DNA from: Sphingomonas sanguinis
GTDB taxonomy: Bacteria > Pseudomonadota > Alphaproteobacteria > Sphingomonadales > Sphingomonadaceae
Direction of reading: 5' to 3'
NCBI RefSeq assembly: GCF_019297835.1
Contig: NZ_CP079203.1
Location: forward strand, 655,001 to 719,000
Length of the DNA: 64,000 bases
The stretch's first letter is position 1; each line of letters opens with the position of its first letter. The notes under the pieces are model-generated. The model searched no databases. It saw only the letters and a program-made list of their open reading frames with translations, and was not told the DNA's origin. This document shows positions 18,726 through 28,372 of this stretch, piece after piece. The translations under genes and the position numbers were made by a program.

Positions 18726-19592
18726 TTATCCCCCATCGCGAGGCGCATAGATCTGCTCCGGCCCCGGAAAGCGCCTGGCGCGGACATCCTCGGCATAGGC
18801 GCGCGCCGCCTCGCCGATCCGCTCGCCCATCGTCTCGTAACGGCGCACGAAGCGGGCGGTGCGGTCGAACAGACCCAGCATGTCTTCCCCCACCAGCACC
18901 TGCCCGTCGCACTCGGCCGACGCGCCGATACCGATGGTGGGGCAGGCGACGCGCTTGGTGATCTCGATCGCGATCGGCTCGACCACGCCTTCGATCACCA
19001 CCGAGAAGGCACCCGCCTCCGCCACGGCCACCGCGTCGGCGATGATCTTCTCGGCCTCCTCGGGCGTACGGCCGCGCGCGCCATACCCGCCCAGGACGTT
19101 GACCGCCTGCGGGGTCAGGCCGACATGGCCCATCACCGGGATGCCCCGCTCGACCAGGAAGCGGACGGTCGGGGCCATCGCGACGCCGCCCTCCAGCTTG
19201 ACCGCCGCCGCGCCCGTTTCCTTGAGCAGCCACGCGGCATTCTCGAACGCCTTTTCCGGGCTGGCCTCATAGCTGCCGAACGGCAGGTCGATGACGACGA
19301 CTGCGTGATAGCTGCCCCGCACGACCGCCGCACCATGCGCCGCCATCATCTGGAGCGTGACCGGCACGGTCGAGGGCAGGCCGTAGATCACCTGCCCCAG
19401 GCTGTCGCCGACCAGCAGCATGTCGCAATGCGGATCGAGCAGCTGCGCCGAGCGCACCGTATAGGCGGTCAGCATGACCAGCGGCGTCTGCCCCTTGGCG
19501 CGGCGGATGGCGGGCACGGTTAGCCGCTTCATCGGCGCGGGCGTGGGGGTGGCGCGGCTGGTCGCGGTGTCGAGCGTGTAGGTCGTGGACAT
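18726..19592 (-). CDS. panB: 3-methyl-2-oxobutanoate hydroxymethyltransferase
   Basis: Transfers a hydroxymethyl group from methylene-THF to ketoisovalerate in pantothenate synthesis. The 288-residue TIM barrel has [53 protein letters not shown] and [17 protein letters not shown], with the metal-binding Asp and Glu of these motifs. There is a roughly 20-residue N-terminal extension rich in Thr/Pro. No panC or panD adjacent. Confidence 0.96.
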   Translation of the reverse strand: MSTTYTLDTATSRATPTPAPMKRLTVPAIRRAKGQTPLVMLTAYTVRSAQLLDPHCDMLLVGDSLGQVIYGLPSTVPVTLQMMAAHGAAVVRGSYHAVVVIDLPFGSYEASPEKAFENAAWLLKETGAAAVKLEGGVAMAPTVRFLVERGIPVMGHVGLTPQAVNVLGGYGARGRTPEEAEKIIADAVAVAEAGAFSVVIEGVVEPIAIEITKRVACPTIGIGASAECDGQVLVGEDMLGLFDRTARFVRRYETMGERIGEAARAYAEDVRARRFPGPEQIYAPRDGG

Positions 19593-19641
19593 GCCAAGGC
19601 CTCTACCCCGTGTGCGCCGTGCGCTCCACCCCCTTGGTCCG

Positions 19642-19986
19642 TCAGAAGATTTCGGCGTAGACCTCGGGTTTGAAGCCGACCGTCAGGGTGCCTTCACGAT
19701 CGAGCACCGGCCGCTTTATGAGCGAGGGCTGGGCCTGCATCAGCCGGATCGCCTTGTCGGCATCGATGTCCTGCCGGTCGGCCTCGTCCAGCTTGCGGAA
19801 GGTCGTGCCCGCGCGGTTGAGCAGCTTTTCCCAGCCGACCTGATCGACCCAGCGGCCCAGCGTGGCTTCGTCGATGCCCTCCGTCTTGTAGTTGTGGAAG
19901 CGGTAGGTGACGCCGTGCTGGTCGAGCCAGACGCGGGCCTTCTTCATCGTGTCGCAATTGGGGATGCCGTAGAGGGTGATGGTCAT
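19642..19986 (-). CDS. ArsC family reductase, YffB/Spx-like
   Basis: A 114-residue thioredoxin-fold protein. [21 protein letters not shown] carries a single Cys followed by DTMKK; the [16 protein letters not shown] and GFKPEVY motifs are characteristic. YffB-type proteins have one catalytic Cys and are thought to act with glutathione rather than as true arsenate reductases. No ars operon nearby. It starts 228 bases from the divergent nadE, with REP-like repeats in between. Confidence 0.88.
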   Translation of the reverse strand: MTITLYGIPNCDTMKKARVWLDQHGVTYRFHNYKTEGIDEATLGRWVDQVGWEKLLNRAGTTFRKLDEADRQDIDADKAIRLMQAQPSLIKRPVLDREGTLTVGFKPEVYAEIF

Positions 19987-20049
19987 ATTGCCTCGAGTTC
20001 AGGAAGTCCGGCGCGTTTTAGCCAAAGGCAGCAGGACAGGGGAAGCGTA

Positions 20050-20134
20050 GCCTTCGACTTCGCTCAGGCTGAACGGCTGTTGGGATGTGCGGCCTTGCCC
20101 CCCCACTCCGTTCAGCCTGAGCGAAGCCGAAGGC
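20050..20134. repeat. inverted pair of REP-like repeat, copy 2 (upstream of nadE)
   Basis: Unit at 20050-20075 and reverse complement at 20109-20134 (one base changed, GCCGAAGG for GTCGAAGG) with a 33-base spacer. Unlike the other two copies, this one sits in a divergent gap, upstream of both flanking genes. Confidence 0.85.
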
Positions 20135-20214
20135 CAAGGGAAATCCCTCGCATTCTAACCCGCAGCAATTCGCGCAGGCTGGCGCCCCCCTCCCCGCGCC
20201 GCTATCCCGTCGTC

Positions 20215-22269
20215 ATGCAGGACCACCCCTTCTACGCGCTTCACACCCATGGCCTGATCCGCGTCGCCGCCGCGACGCCCGCCGCCTCGGTCGGGGATGC
20301 CGCCGCCAATGCGCGGGCCATGCTCGATCTGGCACGCAAAGCGGATGAGGACGGGGTCGACCTGATCGTCTTCCCCGAATTGTCGCTGACCTCCTACGCG
20401 ATCGACGACCTGCATTTGCAGGGCGCGATGCACGCGGCCACGCTGGCGGCGCTGGGCGAGATGGTGGATGCCAGCGCCGCGCTGTCGCCGGTCATGCTGG
20501 TGGGCGCGGCGCTGCCCCGCAACGGGCGGCTCTATAATTGCGCGGTCGTCATCGCGCGTGGGCGCATTCTGGGCGTCGTGCCGAAGACCTTCCTGCCCAA
20601 TTACCGGGAATATTACGAGAAACGCTGGTTCGCCAGCGGCGCGGGACTAACCGGGCTGACGATCGAGTTGGACGGCCAGAGCGTGCCCTTCGGCACCGAC
20701 CTGATCTTCGCGGCGGAGGATGCTCCCGGCTTCGTCGTCCATGCCGAGATTTGCGAGGATTATTGGGCGCCTACCCCGCCCTCGACGCTGGGGGCGCTGG
20801 CCGGAGCGACGATCTGTTGCAATCTGTCGGCGTCCAACATCGTGATCGGCAAAGCGCGCGACCGGGCGATGCTCGCCGCCGCCCAGTCCGCCCGCGCGGC
20901 TTGCGCGTATGTCTACTCGGCGGCAGGGATCGGCGAGAGCACGACCGATCTGTCCTGGGACGGTCAGGGCCTGATCCACGAGCTGGGCGAGACCATCGCC
21001 GAGTCCGAGCGTTTTCTGCGCGAACCCGCCCTCACCACCGCCGATATCGATGTCGAACGGATCGTGCAGGAGCGGCTTCGCTTCGGCACGTTCAACGATG
21101 CCGCCGCGTTCGCAGGCCACCCCGAGCAGCGCTTCCGCCGGATCGGTTTCGTGCACGGAGCCGAGGTCAGCGATCGGGGCCTTCGCCGCGCCGTCCACCG
21201 CTTCCCCTTCGTGCCCGACGATCCCGCCCGGCGCGACGCGGACTGTTACGAAGCCTATAACATCCAGGTCGAGGCGCTGGCGAAGCGGCTGGACGCCAGC
21301 CGAGCCCAGACGCTCGTCATCGGCGTTTCCGGCGGATTGGACTCCACCCATGCGCTGATCGTCGCGGCGAAGGCGACCGACCGGCTGGGCTGGTCGCGCG
21401 ATCGCATCCTGGCCTTCACCATGCCGGGCTTTGCGACCGGCGAAGGCACGAAGGCGCATGCCTGGTCGCTGATGCGCGCGCTGGGCGTCACGGCGGAGGA
21501 AATCGACATCCGCCCCGCCGCCCATCAGCTCCTGGAGGACATGAGGCACCCCTTCGCGCAGGGCGAGCCGGTCCATGACGTGACGTTCGAGAATGTGCAG
21601 GCGGGCCTACGAACCGATTATCTCTTCCGTCTCGCCAACCAGCGTGGCGGCATCGTGCTGGGCACGGGCGATCTATCCGAGCTGGCGCTGGGCTGGTGCA
21701 CCTATGGCGTCGGCGACCAGATGAGTCATTATGCGGTCAACGCGGGCGTGCCCAAGACGCTGATCCAATTCCTGATCCGCTGGTGCATCCGTACCGGCCA
21801 ATATGACGACGCCACCAATCAGGTGCTGGCCGCGATCCTGGCCCAGGAAATTTCGCCCGAGCTGGTTCCAGCGGACGCCAGCGGCGCGATGCAGTCGACC
21901 GAGGCGATGATCGGCCCCTATGCGCTGAACGACTTCTTCGCGCATTACGTCATCCGCTATGGCCTGAATCCATCGAAGATCGCCTTCCTCGCTTGGCACG
22001 CCTGGCATGATGCAGAGGCAGGCGGCTGGCCCGAGGACCTGCCGCAGGACGCGCGCGTCGCCTATGACCTGCCGACGATCCGGCATTGGCTGGAGCGGTT
22101 CCTGACCCGTTTCTTCCAGACCAGCCAGTTCAAGCGATCGGCCCTGCCCAACGGGCCCAAGGTTTCGCCCGGCGGCGCCCTGTCGCCGCGCGGTGACTGG
22201 CGCGCGCCATCGGATGGGACGGCTTCCGTATGGTTACAGGAACTTAACCAAGCTGTTCCGCATACGTAA
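20215..22269 (+). CDS. nadE: glutamine-dependent NAD(+) synthase
   Basis: Makes NAD from deamido-NAD using ammonia from its own glutaminase domain. Residues 1-300 form the nitrilase-like glutaminase with Glu55 (FPELSLT), Lys124 ([14 protein letters not shown]) and nucleophile Cys180 (HAEICEDYW). The synthetase half starts near 355 with the PP-loop SGGLDST (372-378), then [16 protein letters not shown]. Length 684 matches the bacterial two-domain form. The same frame is open far upstream to 19585, but only the ATG at 20215 gives the conserved N-terminus. Confidence 0.96.
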   Translation: MQDHPFYALHTHGLIRVAAATPAASVGDAAANARAMLDLARKADEDGVDLIVFPELSLTSYAIDDLHLQGAMHAATLAALGEMVDASAALSPVMLVGAALPRNGRLYNCAVVIARGRILGVVPKTFLPNYREYYEKRWFASGAGLTGLTIELDGQSVPFGTDLIFAAEDAPGFVVHAEICEDYWAPTPPSTLGALAGATICCNLSASNIVIGKARDRAMLAAAQSARAACAYVYSAAGIGESTTDLSWDGQGLIHELGETIAESERFLREPALTTADIDVERIVQERLRFGTFNDAAAFAGHPEQRFRRIGFVHGAEVSDRGLRRAVHRFPFVPDDPARRDADCYEAYNIQVEALAKRLDASRAQTLVIGVSGGLDSTHALIVAAKATDRLGWSRDRILAFTMPGFATGEGTKAHAWSLMRALGVTAEEIDIRPAAHQLLEDMRHPFAQGEPVHDVTFENVQAGLRTDYLFRLANQRGGIVLGTGDLSELALGWCTYGVGDQMSHYAVNAGVPKTLIQFLIRWCIRTGQYDDATNQVLAAILAQEISPELVPADASGAMQSTEAMIGPYALNDFFAHYVIRYGLNPSKIAFLAWHAWHDAEAGGWPEDLPQDARVAYDLPTIRHWLERFLTRFFQTSQFKRSALPNGPKVSPGGALSPRGDWRAPSDGTASVWLQELNQAVPHT

Positions 22270-22374
22270 TACACACTTGGCAGTTCATGACGATCGGGTC
22301 TATGCTGACACACTAAACCGTCACATTTACCGTTAATTACAGGCTCCTCCCGGCCTGTCGGCACGAGAGAATCC

Positions 22375-23019
22375 ATGAGCCTTGTCGTTCGCACCCTGTC
22401 GGAGCAGATCTTCACGATCATTCGCGAGCGGATCATCAGCGGCAACCTGCCAGAGGATCAGCCGATCCGGCAGGACGCGCTGGCCAATGAGTTGGGGGTC
22501 AGCAAGATTCCGCTGCGCGAGGCGCTCGCCCGGCTGGAGCAGGAAGGGCTGCTGACCAGCCAGGCCAATCGCGGCTTTTTCGTCCGCTCGCTGGGCGCGG
22601 GCGAAGCGGAGGAGATTTACGAACTCCGCCTCGCCCTGGAACCCGACGCGGCGGCGCGGGCCTCACGCGTGGCGACAGCGGACGACCAGGCCATTGCACG
22701 CGAGGCGCTGACCGCATTGGATGTCGCGGCCCGCGACGCATTGCATGAGGTTGCGCACCGGAACCGCGCCTTTCACCTGGCACTCGTCCGCCCGCTCGGT
22801 GCCGCGTTGACCTTTCAGTTGATCGAACGGTTACAAGTGCTCGCCGAACGCTATGTCGTCCAGCACCTGAAGCCCGCCGGTCGTGAAGACCGCGCGCATG
22901 AGGAGCATCATGCACTGCTCGACGCCTGGCTGGCACGGGACGAGGCACGGGTGGCGGCCTTTCTGACCGAGCATATCGGTGCGACCCTGGTCGACCTGCG
23001 CGCCCAGCTTATCCGCTGA
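22375..23019 (+). CDS. GntR family regulator, FCD (FadR-type) ligand domain, orphan
   Basis: A 214-residue repressor-type protein: winged helix at residues about 5-75 (IRQDALANELGVSKIPLREALARLEQEGLL) and an FCD helical domain with metal or acid ligands (His in HRNRAFHLAL, HEEHHALLDAW). It is closely similar over its whole length to the GntR at 32870-33580, sharing IRQDALA-ELGVSKIPLREA-ARLEQEGLL and a common AERYVV-HL-PAGR-AH-EH stretch. It has no obvious target beside it; NDH-2 is convergent 6 bases away. Confidence 0.9.
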   Translation: MSLVVRTLSEQIFTIIRERIISGNLPEDQPIRQDALANELGVSKIPLREALARLEQEGLLTSQANRGFFVRSLGAGEAEEIYELRLALEPDAAARASRVATADDQAIAREALTALDVAARDALHEVAHRNRAFHLALVRPLGAALTFQLIERLQVLAERYVVQHLKPAGREDRAHEEHHALLDAWLARDEARVAAFLTEHIGATLVDLRAQLIR

Positions 23020-23025
23020 TCCCCG

Positions 23026-24306
23026 TCATCCGGGCGGGGGGCTGTAGGGCGTGGTGATGATACGGGCACCGCGCCGATAGGTCAGATAGCGCCACAGCCA
23101 TTGCAGGCTGACTCGGATACGCTGCGCGAAATTGACCAGCAGCACGACATGGACGATCGCCCAGAGCATCCAGGCCGGATAGCCCTTCATCCGGAAACGA
23201 CCGAAATCGAAGATCGCGGCATGCCGCCCGATGATCGCCGCATTGCCGCGATTGTGGAAGCGGAAGGGCTTCGGCGCCGCTCCGCCGGTCAGTTCCGCCC
23301 TTAGCGCCTTGCCCAGATAATCGCCCTGCTGCTGCGCGACCTGCGCCAGACCGGGCAAGGGCTTGCCGTCTTCGTTCAGACAGGCCGCGACATCGCCCAG
23401 CGCATAGACATTCTCCAGCCCCTCGACGCTCAAATCGGGGCGCACCGCCACGCGTCCGTCCGGTCCCGGCACCACGCCGAGGAGGGAGGCGGCCCCCGTC
23501 GGCGCGACGCCCGCCCCCCAAAGGACGGTACGCGCGGGGATGAACCGGCCGCCGGCGGTCAGCCCTTCGGCGGTAATCGCCTCGACCGGCATGTCCGTCA
23601 TCACCTGGACGCCCAGCCGCGCGAGTGCGCGTTCGGCATAGGTGGCGAGCGAGTCGGGAAAGGCCGACAGGATACGCGAGCCGCCCTCGATCAGGATGAT
23701 CTTCGCCGTTTCCGGCCGAATCCTGCGGAAGTCGGAGGTCAGGGCATAGCGGGCGAGTTCGGCGACAGACCCGGCCAGTTCCACGCCGGTCGGGCCGCCA
23801 CCCACGATGACGAACGTCATCAGGGCCTCGCGATCCGCAGCGCCGTCACGCTCCGCTTCCTCGAACGCGCCCAGAACGCGCGACCGGATGACCCGCGCCT
23901 CCTCGATCGACTTGCAGGCGGGGGCATAGCGACGCCATTCGTCATGGCCGAAATAGCTGCTGGTCGATCCGGTCGCGACGACCAGCCGATCGTAACGGAG
24001 CGTCTCGCCGGTCGCGAGTGCCACCTGTCGCGCATCGGTATCGACCTGCGCGACCTCGCCCAGCACCACCCGGATATTGGGATAGCGGCCGAGCACATGC
24101 CGGATCGGCTCGGCGACATCGGCGGGGGACAGTGCGGCGGTGGCCACCTGATACAGGAGCGGCACGAACAGATGATAATTGTTGCGATCGACGACGGTCA
24201 CGCGCACCGGCGCGCGGGCCAGACGCTGTGCCGTCGCCAGCCCGGCAAAGCCCGCCCCGACGATCACCACATGCGGCCAATTGGGATCGACGCCCGTCGC
24301 TGTCAT
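23026..24306 (-). CDS. ndh: type II NADH dehydrogenase (NDH-2)
   Basis: Non-proton-pumping NADH:quinone oxidoreductase. The 426-residue protein has an N-terminal FAD motif (VIVGAGFAGLATAQRL), a second Rossmann motif (FVIVGGGPTGVELAGSVAEL, with Glu for NADH preference), and YALGDVAA for FAD. AQVAQQQGDYLGKALR and a C-terminal amphipathic/hydrophobic segment (MLWAIVHVVLLVNFAQRIRV) for membrane attachment are typical. An alcohol-dehydrogenase-like gene lies 22 bases upstream on the same strand. Confidence 0.92.
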   Translation of the reverse strand: MTATGVDPNWPHVVIVGAGFAGLATAQRLARAPVRVTVVDRNNYHLFVPLLYQVATAALSPADVAEPIRHVLGRYPNIRVVLGEVAQVDTDARQVALATGETLRYDRLVVATGSTSSYFGHDEWRRYAPACKSIEEARVIRSRVLGAFEEAERDGAADREALMTFVIVGGGPTGVELAGSVAELARYALTSDFRRIRPETAKIILIEGGSRILSAFPDSLATYAERALARLGVQVMTDMPVEAITAEGLTAGGRFIPARTVLWGAGVAPTGAASLLGVVPGPDGRVAVRPDLSVEGLENVYALGDVAACLNEDGKPLPGLAQVAQQQGDYLGKALRAELTGGAAPKPFRFHNRGNAAIIGRHAAIFDFGRFRMKGYPAWMLWAIVHVVLLVNFAQRIRVSLQWLWRYLTYRRGARIITTPYSPPPG

Positions 24307-24328
24307 ATCTGCGCCTCCGTCATCAGGT

Positions 24329-25333
24329 TCAGAACGTCACGGCGATCTTGCCGAAATGCCCTCCGCTCTCCTGCAGGCGGAAGGCCTCGCCAAGGTCGCC
24401 CAGCCCAAAGCGGCGGTCAATCACGGGTCGGAACGCCGCATCGTCGAGCGCGCGGACGAACTCCATCTGCATCCGGCGGCTGCCGACGATCAGGCCCTGG
24501 AGCCGTGCCTGCTTGCTCATAAGGGTCGCGGTCGGCACGTCGCCCGCTATGCCGGTCAGCACGCCGATCAGGTGGAGATGCCCGCCGATCCGAACCGCGT
24601 CGATCGACTGGGCCAGCGTTCCCGGCCCGCCGACCTCGACCACATGGTCGACACCCTCGCCCGCCCATTCATGGGCGAGCTTTCCCCATTCGGGGTGGGT
24701 TCGATAGTTGATCGTATGCGCGGCCCCCAACGAACACGCCCGCTCCAGCTTCTCGTCGGAGGACGAGGTGACGACGACCTGCGCCCCCATCATCCGGGCG
24801 ATCTGAAGCGCCCAGATCGACACGCCCCCTGTCCCGAGCACCAGCACCCGGTCACCCGCTTTCAACCCGCCATCGACGACCAGACTGCGCCATGCGGTCA
24901 ATCCGGCGGTCGTGATGGTTGCGGCTTCCGCATGGTCATAACCCCTGGGTGCGCGGGTGAAGGCGGTGGCCGGGACGACCACCAGCTCGCAGGCATAGCC
25001 GTCGATCCCGTCACCCGGCACCCGCGAGAAATCGCCGATCCGGGGCGGCCCTTCCTGCCAGTCGGGGAAGAAGCAGGAGACGACGGCATCGCCCGCAACG
25101 AAGTCGGTCACGCCCTCGCCGACCGCCTCGACGACGCCCGCGCCGTCCGCCATCGGGATGCGCCCATCCCCGGTCGGCATCCGGCCCGACACGATCCCAT
25201 AGTCATGATAGTTGAGCGATGTGGCGTGCAACCGGACTCGGATCATGCCCGGCCCCGGCGCACCGGGGTCGGGTCGGTCGACCGGTCGCAGACGCTCCAG
25301 TCCGCCCGGTGCGTCGAGGATCATCGCCTTCAT
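24329..25333 (-). CDS. zinc-independent MDR oxidoreductase (quinone reductase-like)
   Basis: A 334-residue medium-chain dehydrogenase/reductase. GroES-like N-terminal domain with LNYHDYGIVSGRMP and ADGAGVVEAVGEGV, then an NADPH-binding Rossmann domain with VLVLGTGGVSIWALQIA and VDHVVEVGGPGTLAQS. The cysteine cluster for structural zinc is missing, as in quinone reductases. Substrate unknown. Same strand as ndh, 22 bases upstream, so probably co-transcribed with it. Confidence 0.85.
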   Translation of the reverse strand: MKAMILDAPGGLERLRPVDRPDPGAPGPGMIRVRLHATSLNYHDYGIVSGRMPTGDGRIPMADGAGVVEAVGEGVTDFVAGDAVVSCFFPDWQEGPPRIGDFSRVPGDGIDGYACELVVVPATAFTRAPRGYDHAEAATITTAGLTAWRSLVVDGGLKAGDRVLVLGTGGVSIWALQIARMMGAQVVVTSSSDEKLERACSLGAAHTINYRTHPEWGKLAHEWAGEGVDHVVEVGGPGTLAQSIDAVRIGGHLHLIGVLTGIAGDVPTATLMSKQARLQGLIVGSRRMQMEFVRALDDAAFRPVIDRRFGLGDLGEAFRLQESGGHFGKIAVTF

Positions 25334-25396
25334 GCCATTGCCTTCATCGCTGTCTGCCTATGAAAAACCAACGCGGCGCCTGCGCGATGCGATCCC

Positions 25397-26641
25397 TCAG
25401 CCGGTCGCCAGCAACCACCCGTCGGGCAGGAAATCGACTGACATATAATAATAAAAGGCGCAGCTGCCGTCGCCACCGCGATAGCTGCCGCCCTTAACGA
25501 TGCCGTAAGCGATGCCGCCCAGAAACACCGGTCCGCCGCTATCGCCGCTACGACAGGTCGGTCCGCGCACTGCTACCCAGGTCGGCGTGCAGCCACCGCC
25601 GCACAGGTCTCCGGCCGGGGCGAAATCAGGTATCCAGACTTCGGCACAGCTATAGCCGGTCCGCTCGCCGCGGTGGCAGACGATGTCGCCCGCGCGGGTC
25701 TGGTCGCGGGATCGCTGCCCGGTCACGCTGCGGCTGACCGTCTTGGCCGTGTCGCTCCAGAAGGCGGGAAGCAGTGGCACGGGGCTGCCATTCACCTGCA
25801 CATCCTGATAGCCCCATCCCCATTGCCCCAGAAAGGGCAGCGGATGCTCGCGGCGCTCGGCATCGGTCCAGACCAGATTGTCGGGGCAATGGGCGGCGGT
25901 GACGACCGCGCTGTCACGCCCACGCCGAACGACGAAGCCGCTGGTGCAGGCATAGCGTCGACCATTGCCGGGATCGATACCGGTCAGCCGCGCGCCACCT
26001 TGAAGGTCGGCCAGATCGCTGTCTGGCGCATCTAGCGTCGCGATCCGCACCGGCACGCCTGCGATCCGGGCGATCCGGTCGCGCAAGGCATCGCCCGGCT
26101 CCGCTTCGGCATCCGCGCGCGAGACCATCACGACCAGCGCTCCGATCCGGGGATCGACACCGATGCCTGGCGGCTGGGTTAGGCTCGCGCGTATCTCCGT
26201 CTGGTGGAGCGCCAGGGCGACGATCAGCTGGCTATGGGTCGCATAGGCGCCGGTGCGAAAGCGGACCATAACCGGGCTGCCTGCCACCTGCGCCACCCGG
26301 TCGGCAACGGGCTCGTCCCCAATCAGCAACAGGTCGATATGAAACGGCGCGTGACCGACCGACAATCCGGCAAGGCGATCGGCGAACTCGGCCTTCAGCG
26401 CATCGGTCAGCGGCACCGACGCCTCCTGCACCGCCAGTTCCCGCGCGGCCGCCGTCTGCGTCTGTCCGGACAGCGCGGCATATTCCGCTGCATCCAGTTC
26501 GAGCGCTGCTCGACCATCCAGCGGCAGCCTGCCCTGCGCGACTGCGGGGTTGGGTGACAACAGGCACATGGCAACGAGCACGAGCACGAGCAGGAAAGCC
26601 CATCTATCCCGCCAAAAAGATTTGCGCTGGTTATATCCCAT
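25397..26641 (-). CDS. secreted trypsin-like serine protease (S1) with long N-terminal region
   Basis: A 414-residue exported protease. N-terminal hydrophobic signal at about residues 14-35 (cleavage near AVAQ). Residues about 37-225 resemble a propeptide without clear motif. The catalytic domain has VVTAAHC (His251), a probable Asp280 in YQDVQV, and CRSGDSGGPVF (Ser368), with several paired cysteines (232/252, 322/332). The His and Ser motifs are certain; the Asp is my choice and would need alignment. The 22 C-terminal residues include SVDFLPDGWLLATG. Confidence 0.86.
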   Translation of the reverse strand: MGYNQRKSFWRDRWAFLLVLVLVAMCLLSPNPAVAQGRLPLDGRAALELDAAEYAALSGQTQTAAARELAVQEASVPLTDALKAEFADRLAGLSVGHAPFHIDLLLIGDEPVADRVAQVAGSPVMVRFRTGAYATHSQLIVALALHQTEIRASLTQPPGIGVDPRIGALVVMVSRADAEAEPGDALRDRIARIAGVPVRIATLDAPDSDLADLQGGARLTGIDPGNGRRYACTSGFVVRRGRDSAVVTAAHCPDNLVWTDAERREHPLPFLGQWGWGYQDVQVNGSPVPLLPAFWSDTAKTVSRSVTGQRSRDQTRAGDIVCHRGERTGYSCAEVWIPDFAPAGDLCGGGCTPTWVAVRGPTCRSGDSGGPVFLGGIAYGIVKGGSYRGGDGSCAFYYYMSVDFLPDGWLLATG

Positions 26642-26716
26642 CGAATTGGTATGTATTACTCATGAGGAGCCGATGAGCGGCGATACACGGGATAAACCAT
26701 CAAGGGGACCGAATTG

Positions 26717-26941
26717 ATGTTGCGACGCCATGCCCTTCCGCTGCTTCTGATCGCCTCCGCCCTGCCGCTGGCCGCCTGCTCCAAGTCGGAGCCTGCCGAC
26801 ACCGCCGGCATCGACAATGGCGGCGTGGTGAATGACGAGGTTCTGGCCAATGACGAGGGGGCTGTCGACGCCAACGCGACCTTCGGGAACGATGCGCTGC
26901 TCGACAATGAGGTGGCGCCGGGCGGTGCGAACGCCAGCTAG
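26717..26941 (+). CDS. small Asn/Asp-rich lipoprotein
   Basis: A 74-residue lipoprotein. Signal MLRRHALPLLLIASALPLAAC with lipobox PLAAC, then an acidic tail with GIDNGGVVNDEVLANDEGAVDA and FGNDALLDNE. Composition recalls the lipoprotein at 13165 but without its ADNM repeats. AAGGGG upstream supports ATG 26717; the in-frame TTG one codon earlier is less likely. Terminator at 27024. Function unknown. Confidence 0.75.
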   Translation: MLRRHALPLLLIASALPLAACSKSEPADTAGIDNGGVVNDEVLANDEGAVDANATFGNDALLDNEVAPGGANAS

Positions 26942-27023
26942 ACTTTCCTTCGGTGGCGCGGGCCCGTCCGGGCCTGCTCACCGCTCCTGCCTCGCCAAAG
27001 GAAGCTCCCTGTGGCGATTCACT

Positions 27024-27058
27024 GGCCCGGTGGTCGAAAAGACCGCCGGGCCGTTTTT
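27024..27058 (+). terminator. Rho-independent terminator after the small lipoprotein gene
   Basis: A 12-base stem (GGCCCGGTGGTC with GACCGCCGGGCC, one G-T pair) around GAAAA, followed by GTTTTTG. It closes the lipoprotein transcript two bases before the convergent gene's stop. Confidence 0.88.
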
Positions 27059-27059
27059 G

Positions 27060-27650
27060 TCAGCGTTCGGGAATGCCCAGCGTGCGCAGGACGCGCATAT
27101 CCTGTTCGACCACCCCGGCCGAGAAGCGCTCGATCAGGCGCTGCGCCTGACGCCACATACCCGTGGGCGCGGGCGCCGCACGCGGCGGGGACAGGAGACG
27201 GCCACCACAGATCGTCGCCAGCGTGGAGCCGTGCATGGCACCGTCAACGACCAAAGATGGAAAGGGCAAGGCGGCTTCCGGCGAGGCGAAAAGCTGACCG
27301 CCTTGCCGGTCCAGCGCATCGGCGGATGGGGGCTGGAAGAACAGCGCACCCGCGACCCGTGAGACATAATGGCTGGGCGACAGCCGCGCCCACCAGATGC
27401 TGGCCAGGCAAGCGGCGCCCTCGGCAACGAGCAGCACAGCCTTGTCGGCATGAGCGACCGCATGATCCAGCCGGGTCGCCCAGATATCGCGCGCCTCGCG
27501 GGACGCGCCGTCGAATGGAAGCTGAAGGTCGCCCTGACGGGGCCATGCGAACAGGCTTTCCCAGGGCATCTCGCGTTCGCGGCCGGGGTGGCCCGCCATC
27601 GGCAGGGTGATGATCGAGAATGGATCGTTCAGACGCAGTCCGGCCGCCAT
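27060..27650 (-). CDS. RBBP9/YdeN-like alpha/beta-hydrolase fold protein lacking the catalytic serine
   Basis: A 196-residue protein. WATRLDHAVAHADKAVLLVAEGAACLASIWWARLS, then VAGALFFQPPS and ALPFPSLVVDG, follow the RBBP9/YdeN pattern (W..L...V....PVLVAHSLGC..A..WA, then V.GALLV.P, LPFPS.VV). Where active members have His-Ser-Leu-Gly, this one has Ala-Glu-Gly-Ala, and no GHIN-like histidine motif is seen near the end. It is therefore probably non-catalytic. ATG 27650 was preferred because GGAG lies six bases upstream; ATG 27674 is also in frame. Confidence 0.6.
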   Translation of the reverse strand: MAAGLRLNDPFSIITLPMAGHPGREREMPWESLFAWPRQGDLQLPFDGASREARDIWATRLDHAVAHADKAVLLVAEGAACLASIWWARLSPSHYVSRVAGALFFQPPSADALDRQGGQLFASPEAALPFPSLVVDGAMHGSTLATICGGRLLSPPRAAPAPTGMWRQAQRLIERFSAGVVEQDMRVLRTLGIPER

Positions 27651-27749
27651 GGTCTTCTCCGTCACTGACCCCATCAAGGTACGTCAGTTTCGGGGAAGGG
27701 CAAGAGGGCACGGACGCGTGCCCGCCTCACCCTGCCTTGATCGGAAGGC

Positions 27750-28169
27750 TTACTGGGCCGTGATGGGGCGGGCCAGCTTGCGCGAATCGCTGAGCGCGGT
27801 GGCGATGCTGTCGACCATCAGCTCATACTGGTCGGGCGTATAGCCGGCGGCCAGGAAGGCGCGGACCTCGTGCGAAGGCACGCTGTAGCCATGGTGCCAG
27901 CTGAGCACCGCCATCCGGCGCAGCGCCTCCAGCGAGGGGTCCGCCAGGCGCGGATTGCGCGTGTCGCCGAAGATGCTGCCGACCGCACGGATCAGCTTGG
28001 TCGGCTCGCGCAGGCTGGACAGGCGATCGCGGCGGGCGAGCGCCACGACCTGCCATTCCAACGCGGACAGACGGGCGTCCGGGCGGATGGCGGCCGCGCC
28101 CTGCTGCGCGATGGCGGCATCGACCGCGATCCGTGCGGCGCCGATTTCCTGAAAAGCGACATAGGCCAT
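27750..28169 (-). CDS. conserved-looking protein of unknown function, likely TetR-regulated
   Basis: A 139-residue soluble, helix-rich protein (MAYVAFQEIGAARIAVDAAIAQ...). I do not recognise the family. There is no signal peptide or cysteine, and the middle contains LSALEWQVVALARRDRL followed by KLIRAVGSIFGDTRNPRLAD, a tract that reads like a bundle of helices. AAGGGG precedes ATG 28169 at normal spacing. A textbook promoter with two copies of the TetR palindrome lies 130-190 bases upstream, so the neighbouring TetR probably represses it. Confidence 0.7.
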   Translation of the reverse strand: MAYVAFQEIGAARIAVDAAIAQQGAAAIRPDARLSALEWQVVALARRDRLSSLREPTKLIRAVGSIFGDTRNPRLADPSLEALRRMAVLSWHHGYSVPSHEVRAFLAAGYTPDQYELMVDSIATALSDSRKLARPITAQ

Positions 28170-28279
28170 GATGCAAACCCCTTTTTACGGCGCAAGACAC
28201 CCTGCCCCGGCCAGCATCACGCCCACCCGAGGAAGCGGCACCGGGCCGCCCATCCTGCTGTCTCGCCATGTTCAAACGC

Positions 28280-28359
28280 GAAGGTGAGGATCACCTTCCA
28301 TACCGGCCGGTATATTAATCTGCCGTACAGCCGTCAACGATTTTCATACCAACCGGTAT
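28280..28359 (-). promoter_or_regulatory. sigma-70-type promoter overlapped by two TetR operator palindromes
   Basis: On the minus strand: TTGACG at 28337-28332, a 17-base spacer, and TATACC at 28314-28309. Palindrome ATACCGGCCGGTAT (28300-28313) covers the -10 box; ATACCAACCGGTAT (28346-28359) lies just upstream of the -35. A further perfect stem, GAAGGTGA/TCACCTTC at 28280-28298, would be at the start of the transcript. A third copy of the operator is at the tetR start codon. Drives the gene at 28169-27750. Confidence 0.72.
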
Positions 28360-28372
28360 TAAAAATTTTCGC

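Noticed and set aside
19585..20214. 210-residue N-terminal extension of NadE
   Set aside because: Covers the REP pair and is antisense to the ArsC-like gene; the conserved protein begins at 20215.
22236..22260. GGAAC...GTTCC inverted repeat before the orphan GntR gene
   Set aside because: Inside the nadE coding end and only five-base arms; could be chance.
27823..28275. 150-residue frame beginning nearer to the TetR-controlled promoter
   Set aside because: Out of frame with the 139-residue gene, very Gly/Arg-rich, and without the AAGGGG site that supports 28169.
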